Source: Caldifarciminota bacterium (lineage in GTDB: Bacteria > Hydrothermota > 32-111 > QNBC01). From it: DNA of 10,057 bases. Both the position numbers and the translations under genes were made by a program. Location of the stretch: the NCBI GenBank assembly GCA_015486655.1, contig WFRF01000107.1, positions 1 to 10,057 on the forward strand. The letters are read 5' to 3'. Of this stretch, positions 1 to 6,959 are shown piece by piece. The notes beneath the pieces were generated by a model. That model did not search any database and had not been told where the DNA came from. It saw only the letters and a program-made list of their open reading frames with translations. The first letter of the stretch is position 1, and each line of letters opens with the position of its first letter.

Positions 1-584
1 CCCGGTAAGACGAGAAGCGGCATTAAATGAATTCCGACACTTAGAGCGGCAAGATAAAATATGAGTAGGAGCATTCTTTTACTACCCATATGTCCCAAAT
101 TGTCCTTCCACTTTATAGCAAGCCATAACATCAGTGTCATGATAACGAGACTGGGCCCGTATACTTCAGCTTCTACCGCATTATCCCATACGGAAAACAA
201 CAACACTGCGGTTATACCGGCAATTGCGCCACTTGCAATTGAGGCAATCCATTCCAAATCGGATTTTGGATCTCTTATATCCCTTATAACCCTTATAAAA
301 ACAAGAAAAAGCAGAGAGGAAGCCAATGATGTTGCCAAAACAGAGTAAAAATTCATCCAGAACGCCTTTTCGGCACCAAAGGGGATTAATGTAAACATCC
401 TTCCTATAAGAACTTGAAGAGGGGTTGCAGGAGGATGCGGAATACCCAATGTTGTTGCCACAGAAATAAATTCGCCACAATCCCAAAATGATACAGTGGG
501 AGCCATAGTATAAAGAAAAATGATAAATGGGATTATAAAGGAGATCCCAAAGCCGATCAAGATATACTTTTTGTCTTTACTCAT
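1..584 (-). CDS. DUF2723 family GT-C-like multi-pass membrane protein, N-terminal part (3' end beyond window)
   Basis: The gene starts at an ATG (584-582) and stays open for 194 codons to the left edge, so the C-terminal part is missing. After a short basic start (MSKDKKY) comes a hydrophobic helix (about residues 8-28). The family signature follows at residues 33-62: FWDCGEFI, then a GIPHPPATPLQ segment and VLIGRMF. Further hydrophobic segments lie at about 78-100, 115-132, 143-158 and 171-193, with the conserved stretch WDNAVEAEVYG at 133-143 and GIHLMPLLVLPG at the visible end. These match the DUF2723 family, which is common in Bacteroidota and allied phyla and distantly resembles GT-C protein O-mannosyltransferases. 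D35 and E38 in the first extracytoplasmic loop would be the candidate catalytic acids. Usual family members carry HPPG where this has HPPA. Glycosyl transfer is inferred from fold similarity, and the substrate is unknown. The gene lies 14 bases after cdaA and has its own good Shine-Dalgarno. Confidence 0.88.
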   Translation of the reverse strand, partial: MSKDKKYILIGFGISFIIPFIIFLYTMAPTVSFWDCGEFISVATTLGIPHPPATPLQVLIGRMFTLIPFGAEKAFWMNFYSVLATSLASSLLFLVFIRVIRDIRDPKSDLEWIASIASGAIAGITAVLLFSVWDNAVEAEVYGPSLVIMTLMLWLAIKWKDNLGHMGSKRMLLLIFYLAALSVGIHLMPLLVLP

Positions 585-587
585 ATA

Positions 588-593
588 CCCTCC
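588..593 (-). promoter_or_regulatory. Shine-Dalgarno of the DUF2723 gene
   Basis: On the minus strand GGAGGG sits three bases before the ATG at 584, in the 14-base gap after cdaA. It is the strongest purine-rich site near this start and supports the chosen initiation codon. Confidence 0.75.
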
Positions 594-598
594 AAAAA

Positions 599-1336
599 TT
601 AGTATATTAAATTTTTCAAATATTCCAAAAGTTCGTTTTCATCAAGATCCGTTTTAAGTTTACCCATATATGCAACGGAAACCATCCTTGTTTCCTCGGA
701 AACGACAATACTAATAGCATCACTAACTTCCGTTACACCGATGGCAGCCCTGTGCCTTGTCCCGAGATTGTATCCAATGGACGGTTTCTCGGACAGGGGC
801 AGAATACATCCTGCGGCAACAATTTTCCCGTCCCTAATTATTATGGCTCCGTCATGTAAGGGGGAATACGGTGTAAAAATCGTTGATATGAGATCCTCCG
901 ATATTGCAGAATCCAGTTTTGTGCCTGTTTCCTCAATATGAGATAATACATTGTTTTTTGTTACAACGATGATCGCCCCGACACCTCTGTCTTTCAGCTG
1001 CATTGTAGCTTTAACCAATTTATCTATAACTGTTAAATTTTCTCTTTTTGAAAGAAAACTCAATACCCTTGATTTTCCTATTTCATTAACGGCTGAACGC
1101 AATTCATGCTGAAAAATTATAAAAAATGCTACCAGCCATACATTCTTTAGCTGATCCGCTAACCATTTTAATCCAACCATATTGAGTATGTTTGCCAATC
1201 CGACCAGAACAAAGATCAATACCAATCCGATGAGCATTTGGTTTGCCCTTGAATTTTTTATAAAGATTAGAATTTCATATGTAATAAATGCAAGAGCCGC
1301 AATATCAAACACATCAACAACACTAAAAAGAATCAT
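599..1336 (-). CDS. cdaA: Diadenylate cyclase (c-di-AMP synthase), CdaA/DacA type
   Basis: This enzyme condenses two ATP into the second messenger cyclic di-AMP at the cytoplasmic membrane. In other bacteria c-di-AMP governs potassium and osmolyte transport and envelope homeostasis. The 245-residue protein has the CdaA layout: hydrophobic helices at about residues 8-27, 33-54 and 64-75, then a DisA_N cyclase domain from about 95 to 225. The catalytic DGA motif is at 162-164 (in PLHDGAII) and the RHR motif at 194-196 (in GTRHRAAIG). The conserved VSEET is at 212-216, followed by R where the family usually has G. Both signature motifs are intact, so activity is expected. The ATG overlaps the folP stop as ATGA, with GAGG upstream. 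There is no cdaR or glmM next to it, unlike Firmicutes. A folP-cdaA pair is, to my knowledge, the arrangement seen in Bacteroidota. No c-di-AMP phosphodiesterase is in the window. Confidence 0.95.
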   Translation of the reverse strand: MILFSVVDVFDIAALAFITYEILIFIKNSRANQMLIGLVLIFVLVGLANILNMVGLKWLADQLKNVWLVAFFIIFQHELRSAVNEIGKSRVLSFLSKRENLTVIDKLVKATMQLKDRGVGAIIVVTKNNVLSHIEETGTKLDSAISEDLISTIFTPYSPLHDGAIIIRDGKIVAAGCILPLSEKPSIGYNLGTRHRAAIGVTEVSDAISIVVSEETRMVSVAYMGKLKTDLDENELLEYLKNLIY

Positions 1337-2535
1337 GGCGTATTAACCTCATTAACGATTGCTTCCGCTATTCTGAGCGAATCATATGCAGCTTTAACAT
1401 CATGAACACGGATTATATCAGCTCCTCTCATAAAAGCAACGATCTGCGCTCCCAGTGTGGAATACAATCTGTCATCTACATCCAAACCCAATATTTTTCC
1501 CATGAATGATTTCCTCGATAATCCGATCAACACGGGTAAACCATGGATATTGAACTCTCCGAGCCTGTTTAAAATCGTTACGTTGTCTATTACTCTCTTA
1601 CCGAAACCTATACCGGGGTCAATGACCATGGATTCAGTTTCAATGCCGGCTTTTAAACCCTTTTCAATTGCCCCCATGAAATAATCATTGATTTCATCAA
1701 TCACATCATCGTAGTACGGGTTCTTCTGCATATCCTCAGGAGTACCGAGAATATGCATAATACAGCAGCCCAGTTTGTTCTCGGCAATTACATCTGCCAT
1801 ATTATCATCAAAATTCAAACCGCTTATATCGTTTACAATCTCTACACCGGCATTTGCCGCTTCTATTGCAACCTTGGATTTGTATGTATCTATTGATACG
1901 GGGAGATCGAAATTTTGTTTTATTTTCTCAATTACGGGAATTACCCTTTCCAATTCTTCGTCAAGATTTACTTTCCCGGCTCCCGGTCTTGTGGATTCAC
2001 CTCCCACGTCTATTATATCCGCTCCCTCTTTTATCATCGTTTCACACCGGGTTAAGGCATCATCTATTTTATTAAATTTACCTCCGTCGGAAAAGGAATC
2101 GGGTGTAACATTCAATATACCCATGATAGCCTTTTTTTCGGATAAATCGAGCTCTTTTCCCCTAAATTTCCAGAGTCTGTTTTTTTTATTCTCTACTATT
2201 TTTTTTATTTCGGCTGCCACCTCTTTCAATTTAAATTGCTGATGAGACAAACTGTCTGCAATTCTATTTAATTGCTTAAGCGTCCCGAAGAGCAAAATAT
2301 CCGATTTTTCAACCTTGCCGGTTATTACCTGCTTATGGACAGCCGCATCGGTATCATTGGAAAGTGCAACCTGCTTTATTATGTGGCATTGAGTTAGTGT
2401 CATATCCTTCAGATAAATGTATTTGTAAGAAGTTTTGGGAGACATCACCTTTATACCGATTTCATCGACACCTATTTTTTGCATTATATTTTCAGCTTCA
2501 GAAGTCGAACGAATGAATATCTCTCTAATCTTCAC
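1333..2535 (-). CDS. folP: Dihydropteroate synthase with N-terminal extension
   Basis: FolP joins 6-hydroxymethyl-dihydropterin pyrophosphate to p-aminobenzoate to make dihydropteroate, in the cytosolic folate pathway. The TIM-barrel domain spans about residues 129-396. It shows all family blocks: GILNVTPDSFSDGG (139-152, pterin/magnesium loop), IIDVGGESTRPGA (174-186), SIDTYKS (214-220), VNDISGL (234-240), CIMH (258-261), DPGIGFGK (306-313), GLSRKSF (338-344) and the closing RVHDV (376-380). The protein is 400 residues against about 270-285 for E. coli-type FolP. The surplus is an N-terminal domain of about 110 residues plus a lysine-rich linker. I recall similar extensions in clostridial and thermophile FolP proteins, so it is a known variant of unknown function rather than a fusion error. 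The start is GTG, overlapping the folE stop by 11 bases; no ATG occurs before residue 18. AAAGG lies about nine bases upstream. The stop overlaps cdaA as ATGA. Confidence 0.95.
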   Translation of the reverse strand: MKIREIFIRSTSEAENIMQKIGVDEIGIKVMSPKTSYKYIYLKDMTLTQCHIIKQVALSNDTDAAVHKQVITGKVEKSDILLFGTLKQLNRIADSLSHQQFKLKEVAAEIKKIVENKKNRLWKFRGKELDLSEKKAIMGILNVTPDSFSDGGKFNKIDDALTRCETMIKEGADIIDVGGESTRPGAGKVNLDEELERVIPVIEKIKQNFDLPVSIDTYKSKVAIEAANAGVEIVNDISGLNFDDNMADVIAENKLGCCIMHILGTPEDMQKNPYYDDVIDEINDYFMGAIEKGLKAGIETESMVIDPGIGFGKRVIDNVTILNRLGEFNIHGLPVLIGLSRKSFMGKILGLDVDDRLYSTLGAQIVAFMRGADIIRVHDVKAAYDSLRIAEAIVNEVNTP

Positions 2536-3097
2536 TACTGGATACCTTTTTTAAGAGTTGCAATGCCTCCTGCCTTGTGGCATTCTTTCTGAATCCTCCT
2601 CTGATTGCCGAGGTTACTGTTTTGATGTTTTTCCTGTTTCTTCCCTGCAATTCAATACAAAATTGCCTTGCCTCCACTACTACCAAAACACCGAGGGGGT
2701 CTAACATATCATTTATCGTATCGGCAATTTCCGTAGTCATTCTCTCCTGAATTTGGGGACGCCTTGAAATTGTATCCACAACATCTATCAAATTTGAAAA
2801 CCCCGTAATTCTATTGTTTTTCGGTATATAAGCTATATGAACACTGCCGAAGAAGGGAAGAAAATGATGCTCGCACATCGAATAAAATGGTATGTCGGAA
2901 AGAATAACCATCTCATCCTCATTTTTAACCTTATAAACGTTTATATTCTTTTTTGCATCCTTGCCAACCCCTGAAAAGATATCTTCATACAACTTGGCAA
3001 TCCTTTTGGGTGTATTTTTTAACCCTTCCCTTTCGGGATTTTCACCAATGGCTATAATCATGTCCCTGATTGCTTTTTCAAGCAAATCTCTATTCAT
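2525..3097 (-). CDS. folE: GTP cyclohydrolase I (FolE, type IA)
   Basis: FolE converts GTP to 7,8-dihydroneopterin triphosphate, the first committed step of folate (and possibly queuosine) synthesis. The 190-residue length is typical. The zinc-binding MCEHH lies at 74-78, with C75 and H78 as ligands and C147 (in RQFC) as the third. The substrate-pocket segments SRRPQIQERMT (111-121), QGRNR (151-155) and KTVTSAIRG (159-167) are all recognisable, so this is the zinc-dependent FolE family and not FolE2. The ATG overlaps the ftsH stop by eight bases and is preceded by GAGGGGG. The next gene, folP, overlaps its 3' end, so the first pathway enzyme and DHPS are translated in sequence. The intermediate genes folB and folK are not in the window and must lie elsewhere. 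Confidence 0.97.
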   Translation of the reverse strand: MNRDLLEKAIRDMIIAIGENPEREGLKNTPKRIAKLYEDIFSGVGKDAKKNINVYKVKNEDEMVILSDIPFYSMCEHHFLPFFGSVHIAYIPKNNRITGFSNLIDVVDTISRRPQIQERMTTEIADTINDMLDPLGVLVVVEARQFCIELQGRNRKNIKTVTSAIRGGFRKNATRQEALQLLKKVSSSED

Positions 3098-5099
3098 GGG
3101 GCGCCCCCTCGTCTTTTTTCCCAGGCTTATTCTGGGCTTTATTCAAGACTTCATCTATCCTGGTTTTTATGTCCTTATCCTCTTTCATTATCTCATCCAG
3201 ATCACTTGAAACTACCATGGAAGAAGGATTGGGAATCTCAAGATCTGGTTTTAATTTATGTATTATCTCATCAACTTCTGTCCCCATAACCGTTTCTTTT
3301 TCCATAAGGGCATTCATAATTCCGTCAAGAATATCCCTGTTTTCTCCAATAATTTTTTTTGCTTTTTCATACCCTTCGTTTACGAGTTTCTTTATCTCAT
3401 CATCAATTAAAACGGCGGTTGCTTCGGAATACTCTTTGTGTTTTGCCAATTCGCGTCCTATGAATATCTGCTCCGATGTCGGATTAAAAGCAACATTTCC
3501 CAATTTGTCCGACATCCCCCATTCGCATACCATTCTTTTGGCAATTTCCGTTGCCTTTTGAATATCGTTTGAAGCACCTGTGGTTATCTTTTCCTTTCCG
3601 TAAATAATCTCTTCGGCAACCCTTCCTCCCATGAGTACAGCGATTTCTCCCTTTAGATATTCAACTGTATAATTTCGCCTGTCGTCTATGGGAAGAGACA
3701 TTGTAACCCCCAAGGCTCTGCCTCGAGGGACAATCGTTACCTTCTCTATGGGGTCCATACCCTTTATAAGTTTTGCAACCAAGGTATGCCCTCCTTCATG
3801 ATATGCAGTCAATTTTTTATCTTCTTCCCTTATAACCATACTTTTCCGTTCCACACCCATTATAATTTTATCCTTCGCATACAGAAAGTCGGACATTGTT
3901 ATTCTTCTTTTGTTTAATTTAGCAGCTCTAAGGGCAGCTTCATTTACCATGTTGGCAAGATCGGCACCTGAAAATCCGGGTGTTGCCCTTGCTATATCCA
4001 TGAGATTAACATCTTCCGCAAGGAGAGTTTTTTTCGTATGAACTTCAAGTATGGCTTTTCTTCCGTTTACATCCGGAAGGTCCACAACCACCTGTCTGTC
4101 AAATCTCCCCGGTCTGAGCAAGGCGGGGTCAAGTACGTCAGGTCTGTTGGTGGCAGCCAAAACGATTATTCCCGAATTTATTTCAAAACCGTCCATTTCA
4201 ACGAGCAAAGCATTCAGGGTCTGTTCCCTTTCATCGTTACCCCCCCCTAATCCGGCTCCTCTATGCCTTCCAACGGCGTCAATTTCATCTATAAAAATTA
4301 TACACGGAGCGATTTGTTTGCCTTTATTAAACAGGTCTCTAACTCTTGAGGCACCGACTCCGACGAACATTTCCACGAAATCCGATCCGGAAATGGACAA
4401 AAACGGCACGCCTGCTTCTCCTGCAACGGCTCTTGCAAGCAGTGTTTTACCCGTCCCGGGAGGTCCCACAAGCAGTACCCCCTTTGGTATTTTCGCCCCA
4501 AGTCGCTGAAACTTCTTTGGTTTTTTCAAAAATTCTATGACTTCTTCAAGCTCCTGTTTTGCTTCATCTGCTCCCGCGACATCATCAAATGTGACCTTTT
4601 CCATTCCCTCATAGGACATTTTAGCCCTGCTCTTGCCGAAATCAAACGCTTTTCCTGCTCCCCCCTGCATCTGTCGCATTATTAAAACCCAAATAATAAT
4701 CAGAACGACAAAGGGGATATATGGCCAAATCATATCCCACCAATTAATGGAATTTTTAACATTTATCTGAATGTTTTTATTTGCTATCTCTCTTATGAGT
4801 TGGGGATCTTTTACGGGTAAATCCGTTTTGAATTTCAAGAAACTCACCGATTTGCCGTTAACGGTTGTTTTCCCTTCACTCTTTAAAACACCCTCTACAC
4901 TATTCCCCGAAAATGTAATACTGCTCACGTTATCGCTCTTGATCTGATTGTAAAAATCGGTGTATGAGATATTAACGGCTTTTGTCCCCTGTGTCATATT
5001 ACGAGTTAAAAACATAAGGACGATAATTATACCTAACCAGATTAACAGTGTCTTCCACATGGATAACGGATTTATTTTAGGTGGTTTTCTTTTAGCCAT
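3090..5099 (-). CDS. ftsH: ATP-dependent zinc metalloprotease FtsH
   Basis: FtsH is a hexameric inner-membrane protease that extracts and degrades misassembled membrane proteins and selected regulators. The 669 residues have the full family layout. There is a transmembrane helix at about 15-31, a periplasmic domain at about 40-120 and a second helix at about 125-141. The AAA+ domain follows, with Walker A GPPGTGKT (212-219), pore loop FVGVGA (245-250), Walker B IIFIDEID (267-274) and the second region of homology around 318-335 (RPDVLDPALLRPGRFDR). The peptidase domain has HEGGH (434-438, zinc ligands H434 and H438) and D512 in TTGASNDIQ as the likely third ligand. Here the usual HEAGH is HEGGH, which keeps HExxH intact. 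The tail from about 620 is charged. The gene follows hpt by two bases, and its Shine-Dalgarno lies inside the last hpt codons. It overlaps folE by eight bases. The tilS-hpt-ftsH order is widely conserved. Confidence 0.98.
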   Translation of the reverse strand: MAKRKPPKINPLSMWKTLLIWLGIIIVLMFLTRNMTQGTKAVNISYTDFYNQIKSDNVSSITFSGNSVEGVLKSEGKTTVNGKSVSFLKFKTDLPVKDPQLIREIANKNIQINVKNSINWWDMIWPYIPFVVLIIIWVLIMRQMQGGAGKAFDFGKSRAKMSYEGMEKVTFDDVAGADEAKQELEEVIEFLKKPKKFQRLGAKIPKGVLLVGPPGTGKTLLARAVAGEAGVPFLSISGSDFVEMFVGVGASRVRDLFNKGKQIAPCIIFIDEIDAVGRHRGAGLGGGNDEREQTLNALLVEMDGFEINSGIIVLAATNRPDVLDPALLRPGRFDRQVVVDLPDVNGRKAILEVHTKKTLLAEDVNLMDIARATPGFSGADLANMVNEAALRAAKLNKRRITMSDFLYAKDKIIMGVERKSMVIREEDKKLTAYHEGGHTLVAKLIKGMDPIEKVTIVPRGRALGVTMSLPIDDRRNYTVEYLKGEIAVLMGGRVAEEIIYGKEKITTGASNDIQKATEIAKRMVCEWGMSDKLGNVAFNPTSEQIFIGRELAKHKEYSEATAVLIDDEIKKLVNEGYEKAKKIIGENRDILDGIMNALMEKETVMGTEVDEIIHKLKPDLEIPNPSSMVVSSDLDEIMKEDKDIKTRIDEVLNKAQNKPGKKDEGAPHE

Positions 5100-5101
5100 T
5101 T

Positions 5102-5617
5102 TTACTCCTTCACAAGTATGCCGATATAGGGCAAATTTCTATATTTTTGATTAAAATCGAGCCCGTACCCTACTACAAATTGGTTTTCTATTTCAAACCC
5201 GTAATAGTCTACCTGAAGTTCTTTATGCTTTGCGGTTTTGTTCAAAAGAACACAAACTTTAACGGTTTTTGCTCCGAGAGACTTCAAATACTCGATGAGA
5301 TAACGGATTGTAAGTCCCGTATCCGCTATATCTTCAATTATCAGTACATCTTTATCTCTAACATCTATGGTCAGATCGGTTTTTTTCTCTATTTTTCCGG
5401 ATGATTCCGTGGAATTTCCGTAGCTTGCCACCTGAATAAAATCAACCTCCGGTGTAAAATCAAATTTTCTGATTAAATCAGCCGTAAACATAAAGGCACC
5501 TTTCAGCACAGACAGAACCACCGGATTCTTGCCCTTATACTCAACAGAGATCTCTTTGCCAAGTTTATCGATTCGTTCTGCTATCGCAGATTCATCAATA
5601 TATTTTACTATTTCCAT
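5102..5617 (-). CDS. hpt: Hypoxanthine phosphoribosyltransferase
   Basis: Hpt salvages hypoxanthine (and often guanine) with PRPP to give IMP or GMP in the cytosol. With the ATG at 5617 the product is 171 residues, normal for the family. The PRPP loop VLIIEDIADTGLTI is at 91-104, with the adjacent acidic pair E95/D96. VLKGAF is at 38-43, SYGN at 66-69, and the purine-binding end FVVGYGLDFNQKYRNLPYIG at 147-166. The reading frame extends seven codons further upstream to a TTG at 5638. The ATG is preferred because AGGAG lies five bases before it and the family alignment begins there. The start lies inside tilS, an overlap of 23 bases. The stop is two bases before ftsH. This gene links purine salvage to the GTP used by FolE, although co-transcription alone does not show shared control. 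Confidence 0.95.
   Translation of the reverse strand: MEIVKYIDESAIAERIDKLGKEISVEYKGKNPVVLSVLKGAFMFTADLIRKFDFTPEVDFIQVASYGNSTESSGKIEKKTDLTIDVRDKDVLIIEDIADTGLTIRYLIEYLKSLGAKTVKVCVLLNKTAKHKELQVDYYGFEIENQFVVGYGLDFNQKYRNLPYIGILVKE
5105..5110 (-). promoter_or_regulatory. Shine-Dalgarno of ftsH inside the hpt 3' end
   Basis: On the minus strand AAGGAG forms the last two sense codons (Lys-Glu) of hpt and lies five bases before the ftsH ATG at 5099. It is a near-perfect ribosome site and suggests coupling of ftsH translation to hpt termination. Confidence 0.8.
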
Positions 5618-6959
5618 TAACTCTCCTAAATTCAACAACTACATTACTACCACTATTCACAGGATATAGAGCGCTTCTCTTTACACCTAAAATCCCGACG
5701 ATTTCTGCTCCTGATACGACTAACGGAAAATCATCTCTATCCCATATTTTTATACCCTCTCCGTTGTATATATCTTTAACCTTTTTAGCTGATTTAAACC
5801 CAAAAGGTATCATCCTGTCGCCCTTCTCGGCATTTCTTATAACTATGGGAAACGATATGCTCTCCAAGGGGAAGTAAAATGCTTCTTTCGATTTTTCAAA
5901 ACTGCAATTTTCACACTTCTTTACTTCAATAATAAATCGATCCGTCTTTAATACATCGTTGATATTCAATTTATAACTGTAAACAACGTTTTTCCATATT
6001 ACCGCTTCATTTTCCGATTTTAAAATATTAAAAATATTATTATAATTAAACCTCTCCGATTCAGCGGAAAGGAAATTTTCAACAATGCTTATCAAATTCC
6101 TGGAATAATCAATACCCATAAGCTTTAATATTTTTGCAATCAGCAATCTCCTTTCACCGCCATTATAATGAAAATATCCCATTAAATCAAGATGTAATTT
6201 ATTCTTTTTTATTTTTACAATATTTTCAATCTCTCTGGCGACACATCGCTCGGACGTTTCTACATAATCCCTCAATGCCGTGGCTAAGTTCATAATCTTT
6301 GTTTCGTAATCATCTCCACCGATTTTCCTGAAATGTTTTCCCAAAACATTCCTTATGTAATTCCTTGTATAGCTTGTTTCGGTATTTGTACTATCATCGA
6401 CCCATTGTAAATTGTTCTTCTTAAGAAATACGGTTATTTCTTCTCGGCTGACTGAGAGAAGCGGTCTTATTACCCTGTCATATTTATACGCAATACCGAG
6501 AACTCCGTAAATAGAGTCTCCTCTTAACAAATGCATTATCACAGTCTCTGCGAAATCTGTTTTTGTGTGTGCCGTTGCAATCAGTTCATATCCCAAGTCC
6601 TTCCTGATTTTTTCGGCAATTCTGTATCTTTCTTCCCTGGCTATCGATTCAAGATTTTCCCTTCTTTCCCTGGCAATTTTAACAACATCAACACGCCTGT
6701 AATAAAACGGGAAACCTAATCTTTCCGCTAAATTCCTGCTGAATGCCTCATCTCTGTCAGCCTCCCAGCCTCTTATCATATGATTGAGGTGAAAAACGGC
6801 TGTCTCAATATTGTATTTTTTTCTCATATAATCAAGGAAATACAACAAAACAACGGAATCTCTTCCTCCCGAAATCATGGCTATAATTTTATCCCGAGGA
6901 TGAATCAATTCCTTTTTGATTATATTTTCTTCTATGTTTTGTAAAAAAGTTAAATCCAT
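5595..6959 (-). CDS. tilS: tRNA(Ile)-lysidine synthetase TilS, divergent
   Basis: TilS uses ATP to attach lysine to C34 of the CAU-anticodon tRNA-Ile, so that it reads AUA and is charged with isoleucine. It is normally essential. The 454 residues cover the usual layout: an N-terminal PP-loop ATPase with SGGRDS (30-35), HLNHMIRGWEADRDE (57-71), RPLLSVSREEI (165-175) and WVDDSTNTETSYTRNYIRN (186-204), a central helical region at about 210-330, and a C-terminal TilS_C domain with GDRMIPFGF (380-388) and KKVKDIYN (392-399). The block that is normally HHxDDQxET reads HTKTDFAET (131-139), so the second His, the first Asp and the Gln are replaced. The frame is intact and the rest is well conserved. 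A CxxC pair (349, 352) occurs in the C-terminal half. The ATG overlaps the lipoprotein gene by ten bases, with only a weak GAGA-type site upstream. The 3' end contains the hpt ribosome site. Confidence 0.93.
   Translation of the reverse strand: MDLTFLQNIEENIIKKELIHPRDKIIAMISGGRDSVVLLYFLDYMRKKYNIETAVFHLNHMIRGWEADRDEAFSRNLAERLGFPFYYRRVDVVKIARERRENLESIAREERYRIAEKIRKDLGYELIATAHTKTDFAETVIMHLLRGDSIYGVLGIAYKYDRVIRPLLSVSREEITVFLKKNNLQWVDDSTNTETSYTRNYIRNVLGKHFRKIGGDDYETKIMNLATALRDYVETSERCVAREIENIVKIKKNKLHLDLMGYFHYNGGERRLLIAKILKLMGIDYSRNLISIVENFLSAESERFNYNNIFNILKSENEAVIWKNVVYSYKLNINDVLKTDRFIIEVKKCENCSFEKSKEAFYFPLESISFPIVIRNAEKGDRMIPFGFKSAKKVKDIYNGEGIKIWDRDDFPLVVSGAEIVGILGVKRSALYPVNSGSNVVVEFRRVNGNSKIY
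5623..5627 (-). promoter_or_regulatory. Shine-Dalgarno that fixes the hpt start
   Basis: AGGAG on the minus strand lies within the end of tilS, five bases before the ATG at 5617. The in-frame TTG at 5638 lies upstream of this site and has no comparable purine tract, so the shorter product is favoured. Confidence 0.75.

Noticed and set aside
181..486. Minus-strand open frame of 101 codons
   Set aside because: It is out of frame with the DUF2723 gene, which covers the same bases and shows family motifs. It is cysteine-rich nonsense.
585..598. Possible promoter or terminator in the gap before the DUF2723 gene
   Set aside because: Only 14 bases, fully accounted for by the ribosome site; no hairpin is present.
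1775..2242. Plus-strand open frame of 155 codons
   Set aside because: It is antisense to the FolP barrel and has a low-complexity serine/isoleucine-rich translation. It is not supported as a gene.
3070..3561. Plus-strand open frame of 163 codons
   Set aside because: It is antisense to the well-conserved ftsH 3' part; the composition is serine/phenylalanine-rich, as expected from reading complementary codons.
3786..3800. HEGGH instead of HEAGH in FtsH as a possible inactive site
   Set aside because: HExxH and both zinc-binding histidines are intact, and HEGGH is found in other FtsH proteins, so activity is not in doubt.
4051..4509. Plus-strand open frame of 152 codons
   Set aside because: It mirrors the FtsH AAA+ region with highly conserved Walker motifs. 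There is no ribosome site or recognisable domain.
5618..5638. Upstream TTG start for hpt adding seven residues
   Set aside because: The AGGAG site at 5623-5627 would be downstream of the TTG but is ideally placed for the ATG at 5617.
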